DNA of 8,375 nucleotides from Spirochaetales bacterium (GTDB lineage: Bacteria > Spirochaetota > Spirochaetia > SPDA01), in assembly GCA_004525155.1 (NCBI GenBank), contig SPDA01000061.1:1-8375 (forward strand), read 5' to 3'. Positions 1-6,968 of the stretch are shown piece by piece. How positions within the stretch are numbered: the first letter of the stretch is position 1; each line of letters starts with the position of its first letter. Position numbers and translations under genes: made by a program. Under the pieces are notes generated by a model that made no database searches, had not been told where the DNA came from, and was given only the letters and a program-made list of their open reading frames with translations.

Positions 1-74
1 AGGCGGGGGCGGATGAAAATATTAGGCAGAGGCAGGGGGATATACAGTTTAGTGGCTAAAATCGGTATGGACAT
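1..74 (-). CDS. LAL (MalT-like) LuxR-family regulator, N-terminal start only, cut by window edge
   Basis: The minus strand opens an ATG at 74 and encodes MSIPILATKLYIPLPLPNIF and a few more residues before the window ends. The first 13 residues match those of the intact 911-residue regulator at 4165-6900, so this is the start of a second large ATP-dependent LuxR-family regulator. The last 23 bases (52-74) are identical in DNA to 6878-6900, including silent positions, which points to a fairly recent duplication or gene conversion. No good ribosome-binding site precedes the ATG; a TATAAT on the minus strand at 85-80 is only 5 bases upstream, so a leaderless transcript is possible. Whether the rest of the gene is intact cannot be seen. 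Confidence 0.75.
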   Translation of the reverse strand, partial: MSIPILATKLYIPLPLPNIFIRPR

Positions 75-154
75 GGGCAATTATAAGGCACAAACTAAAA
101 TAAGGGTATAACATTTTTTGTATTATCTAATGCTCTTTCCGCCTCAATTTCGCT

Positions 155-179
155 CTCTTTAACCTATGAATTTAAAGAG
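155..179. other. 8-bp inverted repeat overlapping the CPBP pseudogene stop
   Basis: CTCTTTAA (155-162) and TTAAAGAG (172-179) form a perfect 8-bp stem with a 9-base loop, spanning the TAA stop of the pseudogene. No T-run follows on either strand, so I do not call it a terminator. It may be a weak 3'-end structure or chance in AT-rich DNA. Confidence 0.3.
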
Positions 180-919
180 CAAGGCGGAGTGGCGCGTGGT
201 TCGAGCTGGAAGATTGTGAGTAGTGCTTCGCATGCAAAACCCATAGGGCAATTGCAGTTACAAGCGTGAACCCGGCCAACCAGGTAAAGAGCGGCATGGT
301 TGCACCGAGACCAAGTCCTTTGGGCCCAGCCAACATCAAAAAGAAATTGAACGTGAAATGGGCAAGGAACATGGGCACCAGGCTGTCCGGAACTCGCAGG
401 TAGATCCAGGTCATCAGCAGGTTGAACGAAATCATGGCAATGTTGAACACCAGAATATATAGCAGTAACGTCGGCCAAGCATAACCGCTAATTAACCAGA
501 GAGGCAGGTGCCAGAAGCTCTACAAGACCCCAAGGATCAAGCCCGCTTTGAGAGGGGAGAAGCGCTGCATCAAACGTGGTAATGCAAACCCTCGCCAGCC
601 CGGTTCCTCACCGGTTGGGCCGGTGAGGAGGTGAAACAATACCAGGTTAACCCAGAATGCAGGTGTTAATCTGACTCCCCCCTGCGGCAAACCGCCGGAT
701 AACCGATATGCCAAAACAGATACTATCGCCAGTCCAATCGGGATGAGCGCCGTCAGATACCAGCGGGCAGCCATCCGGAACCGGAAAAATTTACCGAATA
801 GGCGGGTCACACCTTTTCGCCCTTCCAGGGTGCCGACGATTATGGCAGCCGCCAGGGAAGGCATAACTGAGCAAAAAATAAGTCAGCACCTGCCGGTTGT
901 AGACCGCGACCTCCACAAC
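172..919 (-). pseudogene. CPBP-family intramembrane protease, broken by a stop codon and a frameshift/deletion
   Basis: One minus-strand frame carries the CPBP (CAAX protease / bacteriocin-processing, Abi) catalytic signature. GEEPGWRGFALPRL (EE, then R four residues after the second E) comes first, then an SFWHLP segment (FxxxH motif), then LAHFTFNF (H and N motif), all within hydrophobic helices. The frame is interrupted once at 522-520 by TAG, exactly where the family has W (ILGVL[stop]SFWHLP), so a single TGG-to-TAG change explains it. The 5' end is also damaged. YNRQVLTYFLLSYA, typical of the first membrane helix, lies at about 861-910 in another frame and jumps straight to MPSLAAAIIV of the second helix, so roughly a helix of sequence and the frame appear lost. 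The family is known as membrane glutamic-type metal-independent or metalloprotease-like enzymes; this copy is unlikely to work without stop readthrough. It ends with TAA at 174-172. Confidence 0.8.
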
Positions 920-1037
920 GCCCCGACACCCCTCTGCCCGACGGCTCCGCCAGGCCTCGTACGTGCGGGTGGTGTTCGACACGGGGCCTTAGGCCCGGCA
1001 TGCCCGCTTGATAGTGAGTTTTGTCGCCCCTGTCCCA
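920..1037. other. GC-rich palindromic segment between hydrolase and CPBP pseudogene
   Basis: This short stretch has no recognisable gene but is much more GC-rich and self-complementary than the AT-rich ends of its neighbours. It contains GGGCCT-T-AGGCCC (984-996), the palindrome GGCATGCC (997-1004) and GTGT-TCG-ACAC (about 972-982). It directly follows the hydrolase stop on the minus strand, but there is no T-run, so a simple intrinsic terminator is not supported. Its right edge falls where the CPBP pseudogene loses family similarity, so it may be foreign DNA at a recombination junction or a structured RNA. I do not recognise the family. Confidence 0.3.
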
Positions 1038-2126
1038 TCATTCAGCGTAGGTTTCCGCTTTTACCTCTAACAGTGCCGAGGCGAAGGCATCATATTCCTC
1101 AAGGAAGGGGCTGTGGCCGGACCTCTCGAAGGTAATGAATTTTTTACCCTTTGGGGCTTCAACCTTCTCATAGTACTCCCGGGCCAAGTCTACGCTAGTG
1201 TTGTAGTCGGTCTTGCCCATAAACAGATAGATCGGAACATCCAGCTTCGGGACTGTTTTGACGAAGTTGACAGCCATCTGTTCCTTCCAAACCACCCGAG
1301 CGGCGCCGCGGCCGCGCTTTTCAGCGTCAAGGAGGTCGAAAAGGTTGTATTCGCTGGACTTAAGGAGGAGCGGAATGAGCTTACCATTGCTCCACTTCTT
1401 TGAGTCCCAGTAGACCCCGCCCATGCGGTCCAGCCAGAGCCGGGCCTCCTTGAGCTGGGACTCAACCTGATTGCCGTCCTTGTCCAGGTAGGGTGGCACG
1501 AGCTTGGCCAAGGCTGCGAGGGCTTTCGCATCCCCCCGCTCAGTGGCACGTCGGACGCTGAAGTCATGGGCATCGGCCTCATTGCGCAGCCCATCCACCA
1601 TCTGCCCCATGCCGATGTAGGCATAGAGCTTGTCCGGAATCTCGCTGGCTACGGTCAGCCCGAGGATGGAGCCCCAGGAGTGGCCCAAGACGTAGAGCTT
1701 CTCCTTGCCAAATCGGGCAAGGAGGATGTCGATGAGTTGCTCGGCATCATCCACATACTGCCTGATCGTGGCGTCCTCCTCAACCTGCTTGGGAAAGGAA
1801 CGGCCCGCCCCACGCTGGTCATAGAATACCACGATGAAATCCTTCTCCAACCCGCGCAGCATCCACTCGAAGGGAATGAAGGGCACGCCCGGCCCACCAT
1901 GGATGAAGAGTAGGATGGGCTTGGAAACGTCCTCACCGCGGATCAGAGTGAGCTGCCTTGCCCCGCCCAGCTCAATGTACTCGAGTGATGACACCGCCTT
2001 CTCCCCCGGAATCCTGGCAGTGACGTGGGTGGAGGCACAAGAAGCCATGAAAAGAAGAAGCAAGCACAAGGCGACTGCCGGCAGGGCACCAGCAAGACGA
2101 GCGGTCCCGCGTTTAATAATGTTCAT
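1038..2126 (-). CDS. Alpha/beta-hydrolase lipoprotein, proline iminopeptidase-like
   Basis: This 362-residue protein starts at ATG 2126, preceded by AGGAG seven bases upstream. Longer in-frame extensions lack a ribosome site and signal-peptide logic. Residues 1-30 are a lipoprotein signal: KR near the start, a Leu/Ala core, then FMASC with Cys30 as the probable lipidated residue, so the enzyme should sit outside the cytoplasmic membrane. Hydrolase hallmarks follow in order: HGGPG at 76-80 (oxyanion region), YDQRGAGRS at 102-110, the nucleophile elbow GHSWG with Ser150, Asp307 in GKTD, and His338 in SGHSPF. HGGPG plus DQRG..RS is typical of the prolyl iminopeptidase-like S33 peptidases and related esterases. 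The substrate cannot be read from sequence. It overlaps the truncated CPBP fragment upstream by an ATGA junction, so its translation may be coupled. All catalytic residues are present and the gene appears intact. Confidence 0.88.
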   Translation of the reverse strand: MNIIKRGTARLAGALPAVALCLLLLFMASCASTHVTARIPGEKAVSSLEYIELGGARQLTLIRGEDVSKPILLFIHGGPGVPFIPFEWMLRGLEKDFIVVFYDQRGAGRSFPKQVEEDATIRQYVDDAEQLIDILLARFGKEKLYVLGHSWGSILGLTVASEIPDKLYAYIGMGQMVDGLRNEADAHDFSVRRATERGDAKALAALAKLVPPYLDKDGNQVESQLKEARLWLDRMGGVYWDSKKWSNGKLIPLLLKSSEYNLFDLLDAEKRGRGAARVVWKEQMAVNFVKTVPKLDVPIYLFMGKTDYNTSVDLAREYYEKVEAPKGKKFITFERSGHSPFLEEYDAFASALLEVKAETYAE

Positions 2127-2470
2127 CTGGAGACTCCTAATAGTGAAGTGATAGGAAAACTTATCGCCGCCCGGCTGCTCTGCGGCCTCGTCGAAGGCGC
2201 GCCAATGTCGCCCTTCCGAGCCCGATTCAGAAACGATTTCAGATAAGTGCGGATCGCGCCTTTGCCTTTCGTGGTACGCAAGGAACATAACGCGCCGACG
2301 GCCGGGCCGAACGCGCCTAGTCCAATGACAGGTACAGTAATTGCGGCAAAGATATCCTTGCTCAGTGGAATGATCCCAACACCCCAAAGCACCAATGGCA
2401 GCCAAAGGATCCAGGACCATGCAAAAGTTATGATAAAAAAGCGAATCGGTATTCGTTCCGTTTCTGGCAT
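2123..2470 (-). pseudogene. Truncated N-terminal fragment of a second CPBP-family protease
   Basis: A 115-residue frame starts at ATG 2470, seven bases after AGGAG, so the 5' end looks original. Residues 11-31 (FFIITFAWSWILWLPLVLWG) and about 43-63 (with GAFGPAVGAL) match the first two helices of CPBP proteases, followed by the usual basic linker KGKGAIRTYLKSF. After about residue 82 the similarity stops and the tail is polar and unlike the family. The EExxxR, FxxxH and H/N catalytic parts are missing, so this is no protease. The break near 2225 coincides with a change to GC-rich sequence that continues into the hydrolase gene, suggesting that the hydrolase segment was joined here by recombination. 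Its stop TGA (2125-2123) overlaps the hydrolase ATG as ATGA. It overlaps in family alignment with the other CPBP gene at 172-919, so the two are separate paralogues, not halves of one gene. It could still be expressed as a two-helix membrane peptide. Confidence 0.65.
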
Positions 2471-2530
2471 ATTTCCACTCCTATAAAAAGTCAACTACAA
2501 GCTTAGATACAGGCCTATAATTTTACCGGA

Positions 2531-2893
2531 TTAACCGGCCATTGCGACATTCAATGCTGCCGCCCGCATTTCTCTGTATTCTTTGGTGGGAGCCATTTTC
2601 AAAGGATCAAAGGGTTCCCCGTTTTTTAGAATCATGTACACAAGAGTACTCATCTTCCGTGTGGCCGCGATTATACTCACCCCAGACCCTTTGTATTTTT
2701 TCATTTCGCTGTACTTGGACATGATCCGGTAACCGGCCGTTTTTTTTCGCATCCGAACCATCCCCATGACCATCTGAACAAACGCTGTTCTTAGCTCAAC
2801 CGGCCCCCGTTTGGTTATGTGACCATGATGCACTGTCATATTGGAGTTCTACACCCATGGCGCCAGACCTCCTTAGGAGTCGGTTTTCGCTGC
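2531..2893 (-). pseudogene. IS110-family transposase, C-terminal remnant with in-frame stops
   Basis: The open part (2531-2839) encodes HHGHITKRGPVELRTAFVQ followed by a basic stretch and GSGVSIIAATRKMSTLVYMI, the C-terminal Transposase_20 domain of IS110/IS1111 (DEDD) transposases. Similarity continues upstream in the same frame as KTDS[stop]GGLAPWV[stop]NSNMTVHHG. The stops are TAA at 2875-2873 and TAG at 2851-2849, and both fall where I expect tyrosine in this family. The N-terminal DEDD catalytic half is absent. This is therefore a dead fragment, and no element ends can be assigned. IS110 elements lack clear inverted repeats, so nothing of the kind was expected. It separates the DUF4386 gene from the CPBP fragment and marks past insertion and loss here. 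Confidence 0.8.
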
Positions 2894-3026
2894 TCGCCCG
2901 GCCTGGATCCCCCTGCGATCCGGGTTTTATCGTTCATGATTTCCTCCGAGAGATTTGATAGCCCTTCATTGCATGTGACTTTCAGTCGTCGGGTTACTTC
3001 CCCGGCAATGTGCAGTTACGCTTTGT
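2894..3026. other. Intergenic segment between DUF4386 gene and IS110 remnant
   Basis: No gene is supported. On the minus strand two small hairpins occur in a row, CGGG...CCCG (about 2990-3005) and GACT-GAA-AGTC (about 2978-2988). They are followed by GGAGG and ATGAACGAT, which opens a 33-codon frame running into the IS110 remnant. That small frame conflicts with the transposase frame and has no recognisable product, so I do not call it a gene. The DUF4386 stop lies at the right edge with no T-rich terminator. Confidence 0.35.
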
Positions 3027-3740
3027 TTAATCCTTTTTAGCGGACAGGGCAGCAATTTCTTGTCGATTGAATCCCTTTACGATCATCCAGACTGCAAAGA
3101 CCATTTCTTGAATGGCAGTTGGGATCAGTAAGAGCCCTATTCCCGAACCGATTTCTGGCTGCAAATGCAGCGGACTAAACATGCTTACAATGTAGGCAAT
3201 GGGGTACAACGCTACGCCAATAAGACCCCAGCCTGCCAGCCACCGGGGAACGAGCCTGGTTTGATAAAACAGGGCGAACATCATCATCGTACCGACGCTG
3301 AAAACAATTCCCCCAATCATTGGGATCCAATGTCCTACGGCGATGAGCATAGAACCCAGTGTTTGAAAACTTGAGGCATCCGCTGCTCCAGTCTTTCCAT
3401 AGATCTCGCTAACAGTCAACAACAGGAAAAAACTGATCACCACGAGAATTTGGGTTACCTGTTCAAGTACTCCCCTGAACAGGACTGACCCGAACGCCAG
3501 GACTTGATTGTGCTTTTTAAAGATTGGGTACAACAGTACCGGAGTCATGGCGAGAGATAATCCCATCAGCAGGATGAGGAGTGTTCCGATAAGCCATTGG
3601 GTTCCGTTTGCGGATATATTGAGTGGATAAGTCGAGCCTGCCCTAATCGGGGCGGTAACAACACCTGCTAAGATACCGGAAACCGTCCCAATGATAAATA
3701 GAATTCCAACGATAACCGCGGTCTTTCTGTCTTTTTCCAT
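3027..3740 (-). CDS. DUF4386-family six-helix membrane protein
   Basis: This 237-residue protein starts at ATG 3740, with AAGGAG seven bases upstream. Six hydrophobic helices can be seen at about 8-30, 47-71, 94-112, 130-158, 168-190 and 198-222. Between them are features I associate with DUF4386: LLYPIFKKHN after helix 2, FRGVLEQ, RLVPRWLAGWGLIG before helix 5, and QEMVFAVWMIVKGF at the end. The family is widespread in bacteria, often beside transcriptional regulators; its function is not known to me and no catalytic residues are evident. The gene is full length for the family and appears intact. It lies 60 bases downstream of the 84-residue gene in the same direction, so the two may be co-transcribed from the region after the LAL regulator. 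Confidence 0.85.
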   Translation of the reverse strand: MEKDRKTAVIVGILFIIGTVSGILAGVVTAPIRAGSTYPLNISANGTQWLIGTLLILLMGLSLAMTPVLLYPIFKKHNQVLAFGSVLFRGVLEQVTQILVVISFFLLLTVSEIYGKTGAADASSFQTLGSMLIAVGHWIPMIGGIVFSVGTMMMFALFYQTRLVPRWLAGWGLIGVALYPIAYIVSMFSPLHLQPEIGSGIGLLLIPTAIQEMVFAVWMIVKGFNRQEIAALSAKKD

Positions 3741-3787
3741 ATTTTTCTCCTTATAAAATTGATATTAATTTGTATCCATGAACTATT

Positions 3788-3800
3788 ACCGTCATACGGT
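3788..3800. other. Short perfect inverted repeat just after the 84-residue gene
   Basis: ACCGT-CAT-ACGGT lies immediately after the TAA of the 84-residue gene and 48 bases before the DUF4386 start. The 5-bp stem with a 3-base loop has no T-run, so it is weak as a terminator. It could be a small processing hairpin or a half-turn operator. Confidence 0.25.
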
Positions 3801-4055
3801 TTACAATTTGACCTCCTCTGTTTTTGCCTGGCCGGGGTTAACGAAATTGACCGAGAGCAAGGGTATGCCTAAATCACGTACTTTTTTCAGCATTCCATGC
3901 AGCGCCGCTTGATCGGCTATCGGTCCGGTTAGAATCGTATCCCCGTTGTCTGCAAGCGTTATCGTCATGCCCCCGAACCATTCGGCCCACCGGCCGTCCA
4001 GGTGTCCCTTAACGCGAATTTCGTATAGGCCGGATCCTGTGTTTGCTCTCTGCAT
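3801..4055 (-). CDS. Conserved 84-residue protein associated with LAL regulators, function unknown
   Basis: The frame begins at ATG 4055; the only upstream extension reaches a TGA without another start, and no clear ribosome site is visible. The core reads LYEIRVKGHLDGRWAEWFGGM, then a TI-x-L..NGDTILTGPIADQAALHG segment, then a KKVRDLGIPLLSVNFV strand. From memory, small proteins with this YEIRVxGHLD..W..WF..LTI...TVLTGPVxDQAALHG pattern are common beside LAL regulators in Chloroflexota and some other genomes. I know no experimentally defined role. The pattern of short strands and one helix, soluble and without membrane segments, suggests a small alpha/beta ligand-binding or dimer-forming protein. 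It starts 109 bases downstream of the regulator stop, just after the ATGTGGTGA repeat cluster, and may be under the regulator's control. The gene seems intact. Confidence 0.8.
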   Translation of the reverse strand: MQRANTGSGLYEIRVKGHLDGRWAEWFGGMTITLADNGDTILTGPIADQAALHGMLKKVRDLGIPLLSVNFVNPGQAKTEEVKL

Positions 4056-4075
4056 GGAGTAGAGGATACCGATGC

Positions 4076-4122
4076 ATGTGGTGAGTCGTCATCACCAGAT
4101 GTGGTGATTTATGTGGTGATTT
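4076..4122. promoter_or_regulatory. Cluster of ATGTGGTGA repeats, candidate operator upstream of the 84-residue gene
   Basis: On the plus strand ATGTGGTGA occurs at 4076-4084, 4099-4107 and 4111-4119. The last two belong to a perfect 12-base tandem repeat, ATGTGGTGATTT (4099-4110 and 4111-4122). An inverted half copy, ATCACC at 4091-4096, pairs with GGTGAT at 4103-4108. Copy spacing is 23 and 12 bases, roughly two and one helical turns. The cluster sits 21-67 bases before the ATG at 4055, where a promoter would lie. Iterated asymmetric sites are how MalT-type regulators bind, so this is a candidate target of the neighbouring regulator. An RNA hairpin at the regulator 3' end is an alternative, though no T-run follows. 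Confidence 0.5.
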
Positions 4123-4164
4123 TGAAACCAGGAAGAATTTCGCCGAATCTGCCGTAGAAAGATG

Positions 4165-6900
4165 TTACAGCAAATCGAGTTCCCTGGCGTACCGAACGGC
4201 TGCCAGGCGGTTGTTTACCCCAAGCTTGCTGAAAATGCTTTTCGTGTGGGTGCGCAGGGTATTCAGAGATATAAAGAGCTTGCGGGCGATCTCCGGCCCC
4301 TTCAATTCGGTTCCCAACAGCCTCATCACTTCACGTTCGCGTTCGCTCAGCGGCTCAATCGAAGGCCCCGGGCTGATGCCCAAAGGACGTGAAGGCTTGC
4401 CCTGCATGGTCCCTGAAAGGGTTTGTTTTTCGAACGCTGCCAGCAATTTGTGAATATACGCCTCCATGCCGGGCGTTCCGCTTTTGCGCGAATCGTTCAT
4501 CCTTGTCAATAACCCCGCCATGGATGGGCCTTCGTCCGCAAAGATACGGACATAGCCCTCCGGTTCGGCCAGGATCAGCGCACGTTCCAGAGATGCGAGC
4601 GCGGGAGGAGTGTCGCCCTTCGCCTCGTGAGCGAGCGCCTGCAGCACCAGGATTTCGATCACGCTGCCGATACGTCCGCTTTCTTCAGCCGCTTGCAGGA
4701 GGCGTTCCAGCAGTCCCATTGTTTCGCGGATGGAGTCAGCGAGGCCATTCCTGTATCGGGCTAGGAGAATTCTGGCCAACGTGAGGTGTTCAAACTCACG
4801 CATGTAGCTGAGATCATCGTCAACAGATAAGCCCCGCTCACGCGCCCAGCCCAGGGCTTCAGCCTGCCTGCCCTGCGCTACCCAAATCCGCGCTTTCATG
4901 GCAGTTATGGGACGTACAACGGGCAAGGGGGTCCTCATATACAAGCGCTCCGCTTCGTAAAGCAGGTCGAGCGCGCCATCCAGGTCTCCCCGAATCTGCT
5001 TCAACAGAGCCTGCGCAACGCACTGGTGATACTGCCATCCCAAGCGTTCAGCCTGCCCGCCCAGGTCCTCGCTTCTCGACAAGTATTGCGCGGCGGATTC
5101 AAGATCACCCCGTTCACGGTACAGCTCACTCAGTCCCCTATACAGCTCAGCCGCATCCGGAGGCAAGGGTCCGCCCTGATCCATTACGAATTGCAGGGAC
5201 CGCACGAGGGTGCCTTCCGCTTCGCGGAGATGACCCTGCGCCATTCGGATATCAGCCAGAACAAATGCCGTGCCTGTTGCGTCCGGGATGTTGCGGGCTG
5301 TCCGCAGCCTCGCATTGTAATCGGCGAAAACCCGGCCGGCTGCTTCCAGGTCTCCGTTTGCCCAGCAGGTAAGCCCCAGGAGCCCGGTCGTCTGCAGGCG
5401 CCTGTTATGGTCTCCTTCCGGCAGGAGGTCGAGCGCCCGCTGAGCGTACTGTACCGTGCCGGGGACATCGCCGAGAGCCTGGGCGTGATAGGCGCGGGCG
5501 ACGGCTATGATCGCAGGCAGAGATTGAAACTGCCGTTCGTCCACGACGACCATCCCGGGCGATGGGTTTGCGAGCCATTGTTCGGCGTCTTTCAGCCGGG
5601 ACTCGGCGGCCTCCATATCGGCCCTTGTCAATAACGCATAGGCATACCAGACACTGAGCACCGGCCGGGCGCGTACCAGCTCGTCCGGCAGCGCCCTCAC
5701 CCAGCTAAACCACGCGGAGGCTTGGGGACTTCCCTCCATTGCAGGTCCCGCCAGCTCGATCAGCCCTGCCGCGCGCCCCAAATCGTCGGCGGCAAGCGCG
5801 TGGCGGATGGCATCGGAAGGCAGGCTGTTCCTCTCGTACCACTCGCTTGCCCGCCTGTGCAGGGCAGATACCCGATCAGACTCCGCCTCCAACAGGTGCG
5901 CCTGCAGAACGTCGGCGAAAAGGTGGTGATAGCGATACCACCGGCGCTTGTCATCCAGCGGTACGACGAATAGATTGCCGCGCTCCAGGGACTCCAGCAT
6001 CTCTCCACCGTCTTCCCGCCCCGTGACGGCATCACAAAGAATGCCGCACATGCGGTCGAGGATAGACGTGCGCAGCAGGAAAATCTGAACACTTTCGGAC
6101 TGCTGCTGCAGGACTTCTTCCACCAAATAGTCGAGCACGAAACGGTGGCTGCCGGTGAAGGATTGTATGAAGCCGCTGACATCCTGATGACCCTGCATGG
6201 AGAGTGCGGCCAGTTGCAGACCGGCAATCCAGCCTTCGGTATGATTTTCCAACGAAACAATATCTTCGGCGGAGAGGTTGAGGCCCATCACCTGGTTGAG
6301 AAACTCGGCGGCTTCGGCAGTGGTAAACTGCAGGTCGGCGGCGCGCAGCTCGGTCAGGCTGCCCCGGGCTCGCAGCCGGGAGAGAGGCAGCGGTGGATCC
6401 TCACGGGTGGCGAGAACCAGGTGCATCCGCGGCGGCAGATGCTCGAGCAGAAAAGCGAGGGCATTCTCAACCGGTTTGGCGTCAATAACGTGGTAGTCGT
6501 CGAGGACGAGGATGAAATTGTCCGGGACGGCGGCGATCTCGTTGAGCAGGGCTGTCAGAATCGGTTCGATGGCGGACAGCGGAAGAGACTGGAGCGCAGC
6601 CAACGCCCCTGCTCCGATATTCGGTGCAATCGTCTGCAAGGCAGCGACGAAATACGTCAGGAAGCATGCCGGATCGTTATCCCTATCGTTCAGCGACAGC
6701 CAGGTTACCGGCCGGCCGCAGCCTGCCGCCCATGCGCTGACCAACGTGGTTTTACCAAAGCCGGCGGAGGCAGAGATGAGGGTCAGCCTGCGGCCCGAGG
6801 AGAGACCTTCGTCCAGCCGCTCGATGAGGCGGGAGCGGGTGACAATGTTAGGCCGGGGCGGGGGGATGTACAGCTTGGTGGCTAAAATCGGTATGGACAT
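4165..6900 (-). CDS. LAL (MalT-like) ATP-dependent LuxR-family transcriptional regulator
   Basis: This intact 911-residue protein has the layout of MalT-type signal-transduction ATPases (STAND). The N-terminus MSIPILATKLYIPPPRPNIV leads to a Walker A loop ASAGFGKTT at residues 44-52 and a Walker B-like LVLDDYH at 131-137. A long helical repeat region (about 400-820), with many A/L/R-rich TPR-like pairs, should bind ligands or partners. A C-terminal GerE/LuxR helix-turn-helix begins at about 849, EPLSEREREVMRLL, with GPEIARKLFISLNTLRTHTKSI as the DNA-reading part. Inducer binding and ATP are known to drive oligomerisation and activation in MalT; the inducer here is unknown. The start at 6900 is supported by the shared N-terminus with the gene at 1-74, although the ribosome site is poor. 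The gene is more GC-rich than the flank to its right. The downstream 84-residue and DUF4386 genes are its likely neighbours in function. Confidence 0.95.
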   Translation of the reverse strand: MSIPILATKLYIPPPRPNIVTRSRLIERLDEGLSSGRRLTLISASAGFGKTTLVSAWAAGCGRPVTWLSLNDRDNDPACFLTYFVAALQTIAPNIGAGALAALQSLPLSAIEPILTALLNEIAAVPDNFILVLDDYHVIDAKPVENALAFLLEHLPPRMHLVLATREDPPLPLSRLRARGSLTELRAADLQFTTAEAAEFLNQVMGLNLSAEDIVSLENHTEGWIAGLQLAALSMQGHQDVSGFIQSFTGSHRFVLDYLVEEVLQQQSESVQIFLLRTSILDRMCGILCDAVTGREDGGEMLESLERGNLFVVPLDDKRRWYRYHHLFADVLQAHLLEAESDRVSALHRRASEWYERNSLPSDAIRHALAADDLGRAAGLIELAGPAMEGSPQASAWFSWVRALPDELVRARPVLSVWYAYALLTRADMEAAESRLKDAEQWLANPSPGMVVVDERQFQSLPAIIAVARAYHAQALGDVPGTVQYAQRALDLLPEGDHNRRLQTTGLLGLTCWANGDLEAAGRVFADYNARLRTARNIPDATGTAFVLADIRMAQGHLREAEGTLVRSLQFVMDQGGPLPPDAAELYRGLSELYRERGDLESAAQYLSRSEDLGGQAERLGWQYHQCVAQALLKQIRGDLDGALDLLYEAERLYMRTPLPVVRPITAMKARIWVAQGRQAEALGWARERGLSVDDDLSYMREFEHLTLARILLARYRNGLADSIRETMGLLERLLQAAEESGRIGSVIEILVLQALAHEAKGDTPPALASLERALILAEPEGYVRIFADEGPSMAGLLTRMNDSRKSGTPGMEAYIHKLLAAFEKQTLSGTMQGKPSRPLGISPGPSIEPLSEREREVMRLLGTELKGPEIARKLFISLNTLRTHTKSIFSKLGVNNRLAAVRYARELDLL

Positions 6901-6968
6901 AGATCAACTATCGCTGCGTGCCATGCAGGCAGGAACCGGCGTTCGTCTGGCACGGAATCAGGATCTTT

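Noticed and set aside
80..108. Promoter with TATAAT at 85-80 (minus) for the left LAL gene
   Set aside because: No fitting -35 element lies 16-18 bases upstream, and the box is almost on the start codon, so it is mentioned only as a possibility.
920..1037. Group II intron end or domain V in the GC-rich block
   Set aside because: No domain V signature with its AGC/GAAA/GTT pattern and no reverse transcriptase nearby could be found.
2127..2420. An N-terminal extension of the hydrolase to ATG 2420
   Set aside because: It would bury the lipoprotein signal peptide, overlaps the CPBP fragment in another frame and lacks the ribosome site seen before ATG 2126.
172..2470. The two CPBP pieces as halves of one protease gene split by insertion of the hydrolase gene
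   Set aside because: Both pieces contain their own version of the second helix and the basic linker, with different sequence, so they overlap in the family alignment and must be two paralogues.
2848..2949. A 33-codon gene on the minus strand starting ATGAACGATAAAACC after GGAGG
   Set aside because: The ribosome site is good, but the frame runs through the IS110 remnant in another frame, ends in it and has no recognisable product.
5026..6885. Long plus-strand open frames opposite the regulator (about 200 and 250 residues)
   Set aside because: They are mirror frames of a GC-rich gene whose minus-strand product has clear domains; their translations have no domain or ribosome-site support.
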